From positions 808,263 through 872,262 of the forward strand of contig NZ_LNUP01000002.1 of the NCBI RefSeq assembly GCF_001512295.1: a DNA stretch of 64,000 nt. Direction: 5' to 3'. The notes below the pieces were generated by a model, which made no database searches, was not told the origin of the DNA, and saw nothing but the letters and a program-made list of their open reading frames with translations. Positions within the stretch are counted from its first letter, which is position 1; every line of letters begins with the position of its first letter. Below, in pieces: positions 38,081-47,467 of the stretch. The translations under genes were made by a program, and so were the position numbers. The DNA is from Pseudomonas sp. EpS/L25. GTDB lineage: Bacteria > Pseudomonadota > Gammaproteobacteria > Pseudomonadales > Pseudomonadaceae.

Positions 38081-39391
38081 ATGCGCCCTGAGTCCGTCCT
38101 CATCCGTCGGATCACCTCGAAGCTGATCCCTTTCCTCGTCCTGCTCTATCTCGTCGCCTACATCGACCGCTCTGCCGTCGGCTTCGCCAAGCTGCACATG
38201 GGCGCCGATGTCGGCATCGGCGATGCCGCCTACGGCCTCGGTGCCGGTCTGTTCTTCATCGGCTACTTCCTCTTCGAGGTGCCCAGCAACCTGCTGCTGG
38301 AACGCTTCGGCGCGCGCCGCTGGTTCGCCCGCATCCTGGTGACCTGGGGTGCCATCACCATGGGCATGGCCTTCGTCCAGGGACCCACCAGCTTCTATGT
38401 CATGCGCTTCCTGCTGGGCGTGGCCGAGGCCGGCTTCTTTCCCGGGGTGCTCTACTACCTCACCCAGTGGTTCCCGGTCCGCCATCGCGGCAAGATCATG
38501 GGCCTGTTCATCCTCTCCCAGCCCATCGCCATGCTGGTGACGGGGCCGCTGTCGGGCATGCTGCTGCAACTGGACGGGGCGCTCGGCCTGCACGGCTGGC
38601 AGTGGCTGTTCCTCTGCATCGGCGCGCCCGCGGTGCTCTTGGCCTGGCCGACCTTGACCCGGTTGCCGGACGGCCCGCAGCAGGTTGCCTGGCTGGACGC
38701 CGACGAAAAGCGCTGGCTGGCCACGGAGCTGGAGAAGGACCTGCACCTGTTCGACCAGACCCGCCACGGCAATCCGCTGCATGCGCTCAAGGATCGCCGC
38801 GTCCTGTTGCTGGCGCTCTACTACCTGCCGGTGACCCTGAGCATCTATGGGCTGGGCCTGTGGCTGCCGACATTGATCCACCAGTTCGGTGGCAGCGATC
38901 TGACTACCGGCTTCGTTTCGGCCATTCCCTATGCCTTTGGCATCCTGGGACTGCTCATCGTGCCGCGCAGCTCGGATCGGCTGGGCGACCGCTACGGTCA
39001 TCTGGCGGTGCTCTATGGGGTGGGTGCCCTGGCCATGGCCGGCAGTGCCTGGTTCGGCACCGCGGTGCTGCAGCTGGCGGCGCTGTCGGTGGTAGCCTTC
39101 TGTCTGTTTTCCCTCACCGCGCTGTTCTGGACCCTGCCGGGTCGCTTCTTCGCCGGGGCCAGCGCTGCCGCCGGCATCGCCTTGATCAACTCGGTGGGCA
39201 ATCTCGGCGGTTATCTCGGCCCCTATGGCATCGGTGCGCTCAAGGCGGCCACCGGCACCCTGGCCTCGGGGCTCTATCTGCTGGCCGCGGTGCTGCTGTT
39301 CGGCCTCTTGCTCACCGGCATCGTCTACACCTGCCTGGAGCGCAAGAACCGGCGGGAAGAGGGTTATGCCGCGGAGCGTTCCGCCGGCTGA
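38081..39391 (+). CDS. MFS transporter, anion:cation symporter family
   Basis: 436 residues, 12 helices. The N-terminus (RRITSKLIPFLVLLYLVAYI, DRSAVGFAKLHM) and the block FEVPSNLLLERFGARRWFAR are typical of the ACS family (GudP, ExuT, phthalate and tartrate carriers), so a sugar acid is a likelier cargo than a free sugar. GGAG site before the ATG. Its position divergent from a FadR-type gene suggests uptake of an acid of the arabinose pathway, for instance arabonate or galactarate-like compounds (inference). Its 3' end overlaps the convergent MFS gene by 28 bp. Confidence 0.88.
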   Translation: MRPESVLIRRITSKLIPFLVLLYLVAYIDRSAVGFAKLHMGADVGIGDAAYGLGAGLFFIGYFLFEVPSNLLLERFGARRWFARILVTWGAITMGMAFVQGPTSFYVMRFLLGVAEAGFFPGVLYYLTQWFPVRHRGKIMGLFILSQPIAMLVTGPLSGMLLQLDGALGLHGWQWLFLCIGAPAVLLAWPTLTRLPDGPQQVAWLDADEKRWLATELEKDLHLFDQTRHGNPLHALKDRRVLLLALYYLPVTLSIYGLGLWLPTLIHQFGGSDLTTGFVSAIPYAFGILGLLIVPRSSDRLGDRYGHLAVLYGVGALAMAGSAWFGTAVLQLAALSVVAFCLFSLTALFWTLPGRFFAGASAAAGIALINSVGNLGGYLGPYGIGALKAATGTLASGLYLLAAVLLFGLLLTGIVYTCLERKNRREEGYAAERSAG

Positions 39392-40644
39392 CGCCCCGGA
39401 CAGGTCTCGGCGGCGAACCAGGCGGCGCCGAGACAGACCAGGTTGGCCACCAGCAGATAGGCGGCCGGCGCCATGGGATCCCCGGTGGCGCCGAGCAGCC
39501 AGGTCACCACGATCTGGGCGGTGCCGCCGAAGGCCGCCACCCCTAGCGCATAGACCAGCGAGAAGCCGGTCGCCCGCACCCGTTGGGGAAAGCTTTCCAC
39601 CAGCAGCACGATCAGGGCCGCGCCGCTCATGCCGTGCAGGCCGGAGAGCACCGCCAGGGTGAGCAGGAAGATGCCCGGGCTGGGTGCCCGGGTGATGAGC
39701 TCCAGCGCCGGATAGAGCAGCACCAGCAACAGCAATCGCGGCAGGATCAGCACGATGCGTCGACCGTAGCGATCGCTGAGCACCCCGCCCAGGATCGAGC
39801 AGACCGCCATGGCGGCGCCCATCACCAGGGTGGCGAGCATGGCGATCCCGGCGGGCAGCTTCAGCTCCACCAGGGCGAAGGTGGTCATGTAGTTGAGGAA
39901 ATACTGGGTGATGGTGCTGCCGGAGAGGATCAGCAGCCCCAGCAGCAGTGGCCGCCGCTGGGTGGCCAGCACCTCGCCCAGCACCGCTCCGGTACCCCGG
40001 GTTTCGCCGACGTGGGTATCCACCAGGCCACGCCGGATATAGAGGCCGATGGGCAGGATCGCCAGGCCCAGCAGGAAGGGCAGGCGCCAGCCCCAGGCGA
40101 GCAACTGCTCCGGCGTCAGCCAGAGGGTCAGGCCATAGCCGATCAGACCGGCCGCCACCGCGGCCAGCCCCTGGGCCACCACCTGCCAGCAGGCGTAGGT
40201 GCCTCTCTTGTGCAGGGGCGCGGCTTCGAGGATGTAGGTGGTCGCCGGACCCGCTTCACCACCCCAGGCCAGCCCCTGCAGCAGCCGGGTCAGCACCAGC
40301 AGGATGGGGGCGGCGATGCCGATCTGCTCGTAGCCGGGCAGCACGGCGATGCCACCGGTGCCCAGGGCCATCAACACCATGGTCAGCAGCATCGCCGGCT
40401 TGCGCCCGACGCGGTCGGCCCAGGCGCCGATGAGGATGGCGCCCAGCGGGCGGACGACGAAGCCGACGCCAAAGGTGATGACGCTGGCCATCAGGCTGGC
40501 GAAGGCGTTCTCCGAGGGAAAGAACACCTGGCCGATGAGCACGGCGAAGGTGGCGTAGACGCCGAAGTCGAAGAACTCCACGGCGTTGCCGAGCACCACG
40601 GCGAAGACGCCCTTGCGGGAATGGGTTGGGCGGGAAGCGATCAT
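39364..40644 (-). CDS. MFS transporter, metabolite:H+ symporter (MHS) family
   Basis: 426 residues, 12 helices. The opening FAVVLGNAVEFFDFGVYATF, the loop FGVGFVVRPLGAILIGAWAD then RVGRKPAML and the LTRLLQGLAWGGEAGPATTY block place it with the MHS group (ProP, KgtP, CitH). Cargo is probably a carboxylate such as citrate or 2-oxoglutarate. The ribosome site is weak. Ends inside the convergent ACS-family gene. Confidence 0.87.
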   Translation of the reverse strand: MIASRPTHSRKGVFAVVLGNAVEFFDFGVYATFAVLIGQVFFPSENAFASLMASVITFGVGFVVRPLGAILIGAWADRVGRKPAMLLTMVLMALGTGGIAVLPGYEQIGIAAPILLVLTRLLQGLAWGGEAGPATTYILEAAPLHKRGTYACWQVVAQGLAAVAAGLIGYGLTLWLTPEQLLAWGWRLPFLLGLAILPIGLYIRRGLVDTHVGETRGTGAVLGEVLATQRRPLLLGLLILSGSTITQYFLNYMTTFALVELKLPAGIAMLATLVMGAAMAVCSILGGVLSDRYGRRIVLILPRLLLLVLLYPALELITRAPSPGIFLLTLAVLSGLHGMSGAALIVLLVESFPQRVRATGFSLVYALGVAAFGGTAQIVVTWLLGATGDPMAPAAYLLVANLVCLGAAWFAAETCPGRQPAERSAA

Positions 40645-40704
40645 GGGCGGTGGTTCAGCGGGGCAGGGTAGGCGCCCGGGGCCGGGCGCGCAGGAGTCGT
40701 CGAC

Positions 40705-41325
40705 TCAGTGAGCGAGGTGCAGGCCGCACTCGCGATTCTCGCCACCCTTGGTGGGGTCGAAGTAGTCGAATTCGTTGGGCAGGTCGTGGGCGGTGAGGTA
40801 CTGGTAGAGGTCCTTGGAGGTCCAGTGCAGCAGCGGTGCCACCTTGATCAGGCCGTCCGGGTTGACGCTGACCGGGTCCATCTGGGCGCGCACCGCGGTG
40901 TCGGTGGCGCGCAGGGCGGTGAACCAGACCTCGGGCGCCGTCTCGCGCAGGGCGCGGGCGAAGGGTTCCAGCTTGACCTCTTCGGTGAAGGCGGCGTGGC
41001 GCGGATCGTCCAGCCCCGGCACCGGGCCGTCGATGGCCTCGCGGTGGGCGCGCGAGCGCCTGGGCAGGTAGGTCACCAGGTTGAGATTGAGCTTGCGCAC
41101 GATCTCGTCGGCGCAGCGGTAGGTGGCCGGGGTGTTGTAGCCACTGTCCATCCACACCACCGGGATGTCCGGCTTGACCTGGCTGACCAGGTGCAGGATC
41201 ACCGCCTCGAAGGGGCGGAAGTTGGTGGTGACGATGGCGCTTTTACCCAGGCCCAAAGCCCAGGCGACGAGCTTTTCGGGATCGCGGCCGAGGTCGGCGT
41301 TGATGCGGGCGAGATCGAGAGACAT
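40705..41325 (-). CDS. PAPS reductase family protein (short CysH-like)
   Basis: 206 residues from an ATG with a GGAG site. Adenine-nucleotide alpha-hydrolase fold with VTTNFRPFEAVILHLVSQVK in place of the SSSFGIQ-type loop, VVWMDSGYNTPATYR, and the catalytic Cys in the C-terminal RECGLH. It lacks the paired-Cys motifs of iron-sulfur APS reductases, so it belongs with the thioredoxin-linked PAPS type, but it is about 40 residues shorter than E. coli CysH. Whether it is the assimilatory reductase or a paralogue cannot be decided here. Adjacent to pabB, as cysH is nearly so in P. aeruginosa. Confidence 0.8.
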   Translation of the reverse strand: MSLDLARINADLGRDPEKLVAWALGLGKSAIVTTNFRPFEAVILHLVSQVKPDIPVVWMDSGYNTPATYRCADEIVRKLNLNLVTYLPRRSRAHREAIDGPVPGLDDPRHAAFTEEVKLEPFARALRETAPEVWFTALRATDTAVRAQMDPVSVNPDGLIKVAPLLHWTSKDLYQYLTAHDLPNEFDYFDPTKGGENRECGLHLAH

Positions 41326-41373
41326 GGCGGGCTCCAGGCAGGGAGAAGATGCCGCCATGGTAGCAAAGCCGGA

Positions 41374-42717
41374 TCAGCTGTGGGTCTCCAGCGTCTCCAG
41401 CAGCACCCGCACCTTGGCCAGGGATTCGGCGTATTCGTCGGCCCAGTGGGAATCCATGACGATGCCGCCGCCGCCCCAGCAACTGAGCATGCCGTCTTCC
41501 GCCAGCAGGCTGCGGATCAGGATGGAGCTGTCGCTTTCGCCGCGCACGTCCAGATAGAGCAGCGAGCCGCAGTAGGGGCCGCGGCGGGTTTCTTCCAGCT
41601 CGTCGATGATCTGCATGGCGCGGATCTTCGGTGCGCCGGTGATGGAGCCACCAGGGAAACTGCCGGCCAGCAGGTCGAGGGCGTCGAGGCCCGTGGCCAG
41701 TTCGCCGGTGACGGCGCTGACCAGGTGATGGACGTTGGGGTAGCTTTCCAGGGCGAAGAGTTCGGGCACCCGCACCGAGCCGATCCGGCAGCTGCGCCCC
41801 AGGTCGTTGCGCAGCAGATCGACGATCATCAGGTTCTCGGCGCGATCCTTGGAACTGGCCAGCAGGGCCTTGGCTTCGGCGACATCGGCGGCGGGATCGG
41901 TGCGGCGTGGCCGGGTGCCCTTGATCGGCCGGGTTTCCACCTGGCCGCGGCTCACCCGCAGGAAGCGCTCCGGCGAATGGCTGAGCAGGGCGCCATTGTC
42001 CAGCGCCAGGTAGCCGGAGAAGGGCGTCGGACAGGCCGCGCGCAGGGCCTGGTAGGCGGTCCAGGGCGAACCCTGGAAGGGCGCGCGAAAGCGCTGGGCG
42101 AAGTTGACCTGATAGCAGTCGCCGGCGGCGATATAGGCCTGGATGGCCTCGATGCGCTGGCGATAGGTGGGCTCGTCGATGTCGGCGGCGAAGGGGGCGG
42201 TCAGCCGGAAGCCTTCGGCCTTGGGCGTTTCCCCGGCATCGAACAGGGCGATCAGGCGCTGGCGTTCCCCGGCGTCCAGCGCCGGATGGCAGACCAGTTG
42301 GCTGGTCCGCGCCTGGTGATCGCTGACCAGCGCCCAGGCATGGAGACCCAGGCGGGCATCGGGCAGCGCCAGGTCGGCGCGGGCGCCCGCGGGCAGGCGC
42401 TCCAGGCGCCGACCGAAGTCATAACCGAGATAACCCAGCAGGCCGCCGGCGAAGGGCAGGTCCGCACCAGCCGGTAGGTCGGCGCGACCCAGGCTGGCCA
42501 GGGCCGCGCGCGTCCGCGTGAAGAAGGCCTGGCCCGTCTCCCCGGAAGCGGGTTGCAGCACCTGCAGCGGCCAGGCTGCCATAAGGTCGTAGCGACCCCG
42601 CTCGGCCACTGGCCGCCCGGAGTCCAGCAGCACCGCGCCGGGCTCGCCCTGCAGCAGGGCGAAACGCGCCGTGGGATCGGCGTGGTAGGGCAGGGGATGC
42701 AGGTGGCAGAGGGGCAT
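41374..42717 (-). CDS. pabB: Aminodeoxychorismate synthase component I
   Basis: 447 residues. Makes 4-amino-4-deoxychorismate for folate, using ammonia from PabA. The catalytic motif ETRPIKGTRPR carries the PIKGT Lys typical of PabB; others are SPERFLRVSRG, AENLMIVDLLRNDLGR, FPGGSITGAPKIRAM and CGGGGIVMDSHWADEYAES. N-terminal domain (about 1-160) is the usual non-catalytic fold. Divergent from the prp regulator. Confidence 0.95.
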   Translation of the reverse strand: MPLCHLHPLPYHADPTARFALLQGEPGAVLLDSGRPVAERGRYDLMAAWPLQVLQPASGETGQAFFTRTRAALASLGRADLPAGADLPFAGGLLGYLGYDFGRRLERLPAGARADLALPDARLGLHAWALVSDHQARTSQLVCHPALDAGERQRLIALFDAGETPKAEGFRLTAPFAADIDEPTYRQRIEAIQAYIAAGDCYQVNFAQRFRAPFQGSPWTAYQALRAACPTPFSGYLALDNGALLSHSPERFLRVSRGQVETRPIKGTRPRRTDPAADVAEAKALLASSKDRAENLMIVDLLRNDLGRSCRIGSVRVPELFALESYPNVHHLVSAVTGELATGLDALDLLAGSFPGGSITGAPKIRAMQIIDELEETRRGPYCGSLLYLDVRGESDSSILIRSLLAEDGMLSCWGGGGIVMDSHWADEYAESLAKVRVLLETLETHS

Positions 42718-42797
42718 GGCGAAATCGGCTGGGAGGGACGGCGCGCTAGTGTAGCGAACCGCTCCTGGCGGGGCGAGATACGGGCTGTCACAGCTGG

Positions 42798-42872
42798 ATT
42801 GTCGACAAAGATTGACGGGAAAGGCGTTCAGGCGTAGTTATTCAGCCCATAAACACAAAAGGTGTCGACAAT
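42798..42872 (+). promoter_or_regulatory. prp promoter flanked by two GntR operators
   Basis: ATTGTCGACAA (42798-42808) and GTGTCGACAAT (42862-42872) are near-identical halves of the palindrome ATTGTCGACAAT. Between them lies a sigma-70 promoter: TTGACG (42812-42817), 17 bases, TAGTTA (42835-42840). The downstream site overlaps the regulator's ATG. This arrangement fits autorepression by the GntR protein encoded next. Confidence 0.85.
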
Positions 42873-43572
42873 GATCGATAGCCCCCTCCAGGCCGCAGCG
42901 CCCGAGATCGACAGCGGGACCCTCTCCGAGCAGGTGTTCCGGCGTATTCGCGAAGCCATCGTCCGCGGTGATGTGGCGCCCGGGAGCAAGATCTCCGAGC
43001 CGGAGCTGGCCCGGACCTACGGCATCAGCCGGGGTCCGCTGCGCGAAGCCATCCACCGGCTGGAAGGCCAGCGCCTGGTGGTGCGGGTGCCCCATGCCGG
43101 CGCCCGGGTCGCCGCCCTGAGCCTGGCCGAGCTGGTCGAACTCTACGAAATCCGCGAATCCCTCGAAGGCATGGCCTGCCGCCTGGCGGCCGAGCGCCTC
43201 ACGCCCCAGGGCATCGACGAGTTGCGCCAGCTGCTGGACACCCACGAGCGCGATCCGGCGTTCCAGGCCGGCACCGGCTACTACCTGCAGGAAGGCGATC
43301 ACGACTTCCACTACCGCATCATCCAGGCCAGCGGCAACGGCATGCTGGTACGGCTGCTCTGCGGCGAGCTCTATCACCTGGTGCGCATGTACCGGCTCAA
43401 GGTCTCCGCCACCCCCAATCGACCGCGCCAGGCCTTCGCCGAGCACCATCGCATCCTCGATGCCCTGGCCGAGGGCGATGGCGAGCTGGCCGAACTGCTG
43501 ATGCGCCGCCACATCGCCGCTTCCAAGCGCAATCTGCAGCACCATCCCCTAGTCCAAGTTCAGTCGAGGTAA
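42871..43572 (+). CDS. GntR (FadR-type) regulator of the methylcitrate operon
   Basis: 233 residues from the ATG at 42871 (AAGGTG site); a GTG three codons earlier is less likely. Winged helix [43 protein letters not shown] domain with [12 protein letters not shown]. First gene of the prp cluster, 4 bases before prpB. Likely represses the operon and responds to propionate-derived 2-methylcitrate or 2-methylisocitrate (family knowledge). Confidence 0.92.
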   Translation: MIDSPLQAAAPEIDSGTLSEQVFRRIREAIVRGDVAPGSKISEPELARTYGISRGPLREAIHRLEGQRLVVRVPHAGARVAALSLAELVELYEIRESLEGMACRLAAERLTPQGIDELRQLLDTHERDPAFQAGTGYYLQEGDHDFHYRIIQASGNGMLVRLLCGELYHLVRMYRLKVSATPNRPRQAFAEHHRILDALAEGDGELAELLMRRHIAASKRNLQHHPLVQVQSR

Positions 43573-43576
43573 CGCC

Positions 43577-44464
43577 ATGCCTGCCGTCAGTCCCGGCCAG
43601 AAATTCCGCGCCGCCGTCGCCGCCGAACGCCCGCTGCAGGTGGTCGGCACCCTCAATGCCAATCATGCGCTGCTGGCCAGGCGCGCCGGCTTCCAGGCCA
43701 TCTACCTGTCCGGCGGCGGGGTCGCGGCGGGCTCCCTGGGGTTGCCGGACCTGGGCATCAGCGGCCTGGAAGACGTGCTCATCGACGTCCGCCGCATCAC
43801 CGACGTCTGCGATCTGCCGCTGCTGGTGGACGTCGACACCGGCTTCGGCGCCTCGGCCTTCAACGTGGCCCGTACCACCCGGTCGCTGATCAAGGCCGGC
43901 GCGGCGGCCATGCATATCGAGGATCAGGTCGGCGCCAAGCGCTGCGGCCATCGGCCAGGCAAGGAGATCGTCAGCCAGCAGGAGATGGTCGATCGCATCA
44001 AGGCGGCGGTGGATGCCCGCACCGATCCCGACTTCGTCATCATGGCGCGCACCGACGCCCTGGCGGTGGAAGGTCTACAGGCCGCCATCGACCGCGCCTG
44101 CGCCTGCGTCGAGGCCGGCGCCGACATGATCTTTCCCGAAGCCATGACCGAATTGCCCATGTACCGCCAGTTCGCCCAGGCGGTGGGTGTGCCGATCCTG
44201 GCCAACATCACCGAATTCGGCGCCACGCCGCTGTTCACCACCGAGGAGCTGGCCGGGGCCGATGTCGGCCTGGTGCTCTATCCGCTGTCGGCCTTCCGCG
44301 CGGCCAATCGCGCCGCCGAAAACGTCTACACGGCGATCCGCCGCGACGGCAGCCAGCAGGCGGTGGTCGACACCATGCAGACCCGCGCCGAGCTCTATGA
44401 CCGCATCGACTATCACAGGTATGAGGACCAGTTGGATCGCCTGTTCCAGCAGCAGAAATCCTAA
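43577..44464 (+). CDS. prpB: 2-methylisocitrate lyase
   Basis: 295 residues. Splits 2-methylisocitrate into pyruvate and succinate in the cytosolic methylcitrate cycle. The active-site motif [11 protein letters not shown] (Cys near residue 123) and [20 protein letters not shown] (metal-binding Asp) are characteristic, as is [16 protein letters not shown] site. The gap to prpC is filled by repeat A4. Confidence 0.96.
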   Translation: MPAVSPGQKFRAAVAAERPLQVVGTLNANHALLARRAGFQAIYLSGGGVAAGSLGLPDLGISGLEDVLIDVRRITDVCDLPLLVDVDTGFGASAFNVARTTRSLIKAGAAAMHIEDQVGAKRCGHRPGKEIVSQQEMVDRIKAAVDARTDPDFVIMARTDALAVEGLQAAIDRACACVEAGADMIFPEAMTELPMYRQFAQAVGVPILANITEFGATPLFTTEELAGADVGLVLYPLSAFRAANRAAENVYTAIRRDGSQQAVVDTMQTRAELYDRIDYHRYEDQLDRLFQQQKS

Positions 44465-44582
44465 CGATCTGCTGCGCGTCGGCCAAACTGCGTTGGAAGT
44501 GGCTTCGGAATGCTCATTTACCACTCGTAAACTCCGCTTCCTCAGCCACTTCCGCCTTGTTTGTCGCTAGCTCGCGAGATCG
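44465..44582 (+). repeat. Dispersed hairpin repeat, family A, copy A4, inside the prp operon
   Basis: 118 bp starting at the base after the prpB TAA. Outer arms CGATCT and AGATCG differ from other copies but pair with each other; inner arms GGAAGTGGC and GCCACTTCC pair perfectly and differ from those of A2 and A3; the core GCTCATTTACCACTCGTAAA is unchanged. Confidence 0.9.
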
Positions 44583-44639
44583 TAAAGAAAGCTTTGAACG
44601 CCCGCTTTTTCGCACAACAACTCCAAGAGGAGCGAGACG

Positions 44640-45767
44640 ATGGCAGACAGCAAAACCCTCGGCGGCGCCGGCCTGCGTGGCCAGGTCGCCGGCCGCACCG
44701 CGCTTTGCACCGTCGGCAAGACCGGCGCCGGCCTCACCTACCGGGGCTATGACATCCGTGAACTGGCGGCAGGAGCCGACTTCGAGGAAGTCGCCCACCT
44801 GTTGCTCTATGGCGAATTGCCCACCCAGGCGCAACTGGACGCCTATCGCCAGCGCCTGGCGGCGCTGCGCGACCTGCCGCAGCCGCTCAAGGAAGGCCTG
44901 GAGCGCATTCCCGCCAGTGCCCACCCCATGGATGTGATGCGCACCGGCGCCTCCTTGTTGGGTACCCTGGAGCCGGAGCGCAGCTTCGCCGACCAGCAGC
45001 AGGTGGCCGACCGCCTGCTCGGCGCCTTTCCGGCGATCCTGCTCTACTGGCATCACTTCAGCCAGAGCGGCACCCGCATCGACTGCAGCAGCGAGGCCCC
45101 GGACATCGCCAGCCACTTCCTGACCCTGCTGCACGGCAAGGCGCCCAGCGACCTGCATGCCCGGGTGATGAACGTCTCGCTGATCCTCTATGCCGAGCAC
45201 GAATTCAACGCCTCCACCTTTACCGCCCGGGTCTGCGCCTCGACGCTGTCCGACCTCTATTCCTGCGTCACCGGCGCCATCGGCTCCCTGCGCGGCCCAC
45301 TGCATGGCGGCGCCAACGAGGCGGCCATGGCGCTGATCGAGCGCTTCGCCTCGCCCGAGGAAGCGGTCACCGGCCTCAAGCAGATGCTCGAACGCAAGGA
45401 AAAGGTGATGGGCTTCGGCCACGCCATCTACCGCGACAGCGATCCGCGCAACGAGGTGATCAAGGACTACGCCCGGCAACTGGCGGCGGAGGTGGGCGAC
45501 AGCGTGCTGTTCCCGGTCTCGGAAGCCATCGACCGCACCATGAAGGAAGAGAAGGGGCTGTTCCCCAACGCCGACTTCTACCACGCCTCGGCCTATCACT
45601 TCCTCGGTATCCCGACGCCGCTGTTCACCCCGATCTTCGTCTGCTCGCGCACGGCCGGCTGGTGTGCCCACGTCTTCGAGCAGCGCGCCGACAACCGCAT
45701 CATCCGCCCCAGCGCGGATTACATCGGCGTCGAGCAGCGTGCCTTCACGCCCATCGCCAATCGTTGA
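44640..45767 (+). CDS. prpC: 2-methylcitrate synthase
   Basis: 375 residues, citrate-synthase fold. Condenses propionyl-CoA with oxaloacetate. Catalytic residues are visible in GSLRGPLHGGANEAAM (His), MGFGHAIYRDSDPRN (His) and the C-terminal Asp region FYHASAYHFLGIPTPLFTPI. Length and the early RGYDIRELA mark it as PrpC rather than GltA. AAGAGGAG-like site before the ATG. Confidence 0.95.
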   Translation: MADSKTLGGAGLRGQVAGRTALCTVGKTGAGLTYRGYDIRELAAGADFEEVAHLLLYGELPTQAQLDAYRQRLAALRDLPQPLKEGLERIPASAHPMDVMRTGASLLGTLEPERSFADQQQVADRLLGAFPAILLYWHHFSQSGTRIDCSSEAPDIASHFLTLLHGKAPSDLHARVMNVSLILYAEHEFNASTFTARVCASTLSDLYSCVTGAIGSLRGPLHGGANEAAMALIERFASPEEAVTGLKQMLERKEKVMGFGHAIYRDSDPRNEVIKDYARQLAAEVGDSVLFPVSEAIDRTMKEEKGLFPNADFYHASAYHFLGIPTPLFTPIFVCSRTAGWCAHVFEQRADNRIIRPSADYIGVEQRAFTPIANR

Positions 45768-45773
45768 TCGTTT

Positions 45774-45845
45774 GATCGCGGCCATGGGCCGCTCCTACAG
45801 GAGCGATCCATGACCAAACTTGTAGGAGCGGCCCATGGCCGCGAT
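45774..45845. repeat. Paired inverted REP (BIME) between prpC and prpD
   Basis: GATCGCGGCCATGGGCCGCT (from 45774) and its inverted partner AGCGGCCCATGGCCGCGAT (to 45845) are separated by about 24 bp. The same REP sequence occurs once in each 160-bp unit at 55.3-56.2 kb and near 24.02 kb. Confidence 0.9.
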
Positions 45846-45868
45846 AGACACGATAAAAAGGAAAATTC

Positions 45869-47353
45869 ATGAGCGCCAACGTCGATTTCAACAACCGACC
45901 CGATTACGACCAGGTCATCCAGGACCTGGCCGATTACGTGCTGACCTACCAGGTCACCTCCCGCGAGGCCCTGGACACTGCCCGCAACTGCCTGATGGAC
46001 ACCCTCGGCTGCGGCCTGCTGTCCCTGCGCTTCCCCGAGTGCACCAAGCTGCTCGGCCCCCAGGTGGAGGGCACCGTGGTGCCCCAGGGCGCGCGGGTGC
46101 CGGGCACCAGCTATCGCCTGGATCCGGTCAAGGCGGCCTGGGACATCGGCTGCATCATTCGCTGGCTGGACTACAACGACACCTGGCTGGCCGCCGAGTG
46201 GGGCCATCCTTCCGACAACCTGGGTGCCATCCTGGCGGTGGCCGACCATCTCTCCCAGCGCCGCGTGGCCCAGGGCGAAGCACCCCTGACCATGCGCCAG
46301 GTGCTGGAAGCCATGGTCATGGCCCACGAGATCCAGGGCGTCTTCGCCCTGGAGAACTCCTTCAACCGTGTCGGTCTCGACCACGTCTTCCTGGTCAAGC
46401 TGGCCTCCACCGCGGTCAGCGCCAAGCTGATGGGCGCCAACCGCGAGCAACTGCTGGCGGCGCTGTCCCACGCCTTCGTCGATGGCCAGGCACTGCGCAC
46501 CTATCGCCATGCGCCGAATGCCGGCAGCCGCAAGTCCTGGGCCGCCGGTGACGCCTCCAGCCGCGGCGTGCGTCTGGCCGACATCGCCCTGCGCGGCGAG
46601 ATGGGCATTCCCGGCGTGCTCAGCGCACCCCAGTGGGGCTTCTACGACGTGCTCTTCAGCCACACCAACAAGGACCTGGCCACCAAGCCGGCCGACCAGC
46701 GCCAGTTCAGCTTTCCCCAGGCCTTTGGCAGCTACGTGATGGAACACGTGCTGTTCAAGATCAGCTTCCCGGCGGAATTCCATGCCCAGACCGCCGCCGA
46801 AGCCGCAGTGATCCTGCATCCCCAGGTGCGCGATCGCGTCGATCAGATCGAGAAGATCGTGGTGACCACCCACGAATCGGCCATCCGTATCATCTCCAAG
46901 CAGGGCCCCATGGCCAATGCCGCCGACCGCGACCACTGCCTGCAGTACATGATCGCCGTACCGCTGCTGTTCGGCGACCTGGTCGCCGAGCATTACGAGG
47001 ATGCCTTCCACCAGGCCCATCCGCGCATCGACCAGCTGCGCGAGAAGATGGAGATCGTCGAGGACGAGCGCTACAGCCGCGAGTACCTGGAAGCCGACAA
47101 GAGGTCCATCGCCAACGCCCTGCAGGTGTTCTTCACCGACGGCAGCAGCACCGAGAAGATCGCCGTGGAATATCCCATCGGTCATCGCCGGCGCCGCGAA
47201 GAGGGCATTCCGCTGCTGGAGCGCAAATTCCAGAGCAACCTGGCGACGCGCTTCCCGGCCGGTCGCTGCGCCCAGATATTCCAGCTGTGCAAGGACCAGG
47301 CTGGCCTTGAAGCCACCCCGGTGCATCGCTTCGTGGATCTGTTCGTGTTGTAA
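45869..47353 (+). CDS. prpD: 2-methylcitrate dehydratase PrpD
   Basis: 494 residues, MmgE/PrpD family. Dehydrates 2-methylcitrate to 2-methyl-cis-aconitate and, in enteric bacteria, also contributes to hydration. Marks: [40 protein letters not shown] (active-site region), [19 protein letters not shown] and [16 protein letters not shown]. It is the full-length Salmonella/E. coli-type PrpD. The alternative acnD-prpF pair common in pseudomonads is absent here. Confidence 0.95.
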   Translation: MSANVDFNNRPDYDQVIQDLADYVLTYQVTSREALDTARNCLMDTLGCGLLSLRFPECTKLLGPQVEGTVVPQGARVPGTSYRLDPVKAAWDIGCIIRWLDYNDTWLAAEWGHPSDNLGAILAVADHLSQRRVAQGEAPLTMRQVLEAMVMAHEIQGVFALENSFNRVGLDHVFLVKLASTAVSAKLMGANREQLLAALSHAFVDGQALRTYRHAPNAGSRKSWAAGDASSRGVRLADIALRGEMGIPGVLSAPQWGFYDVLFSHTNKDLATKPADQRQFSFPQAFGSYVMEHVLFKISFPAEFHAQTAAEAAVILHPQVRDRVDQIEKIVVTTHESAIRIISKQGPMANAADRDHCLQYMIAVPLLFGDLVAEHYEDAFHQAHPRIDQLREKMEIVEDERYSREYLEADKRSIANALQVFFTDGSSTEKIAVEYPIGHRRRREEGIPLLERKFQSNLATRFPAGRCAQIFQLCKDQAGLEATPVHRFVDLFVL

Positions 47354-47359
47354 ACAGAA

Positions 47360-47411
47360 GAGGCGACTCGCTCGATCCCGGAGGGCCATCCAGGATCAGG
47401 CGAGTCGCCTC
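47360..47411 (+). terminator. Hairpin after prpD
   Basis: Perfect 12-bp arms GAGGCGACTCGC and GCGAGTCGCCTC around a 28-nt loop, 6 bases after the prpD stop. No T-run; a structural stop or mRNA 3' end protector. Confidence 0.7.
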
Positions 47412-47423
47412 GAAGGTGGGGCA

Positions 47424-47462
47424 GGGCGCGGCGGGTGGTCAACCACCCGACGCGCCCTTTTT
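47424..47462 (+). terminator. Intrinsic terminator between prpD and the aceA downstream gene
   Basis: GGGCGCG...GGGTGGTcaACCACCC...CGCGCCC followed by TTTTT on the plus strand; ends the prp transcript. Convergent gene ends at 47468. Confidence 0.88.
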
Positions 47463-47467
47463 CATGG

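Noticed and set aside
42862-43572. GTG start for the prp regulator
   Set aside because: The GTG is part of the operator; the ATG at 42871 has the better-spaced AAGGTG site.
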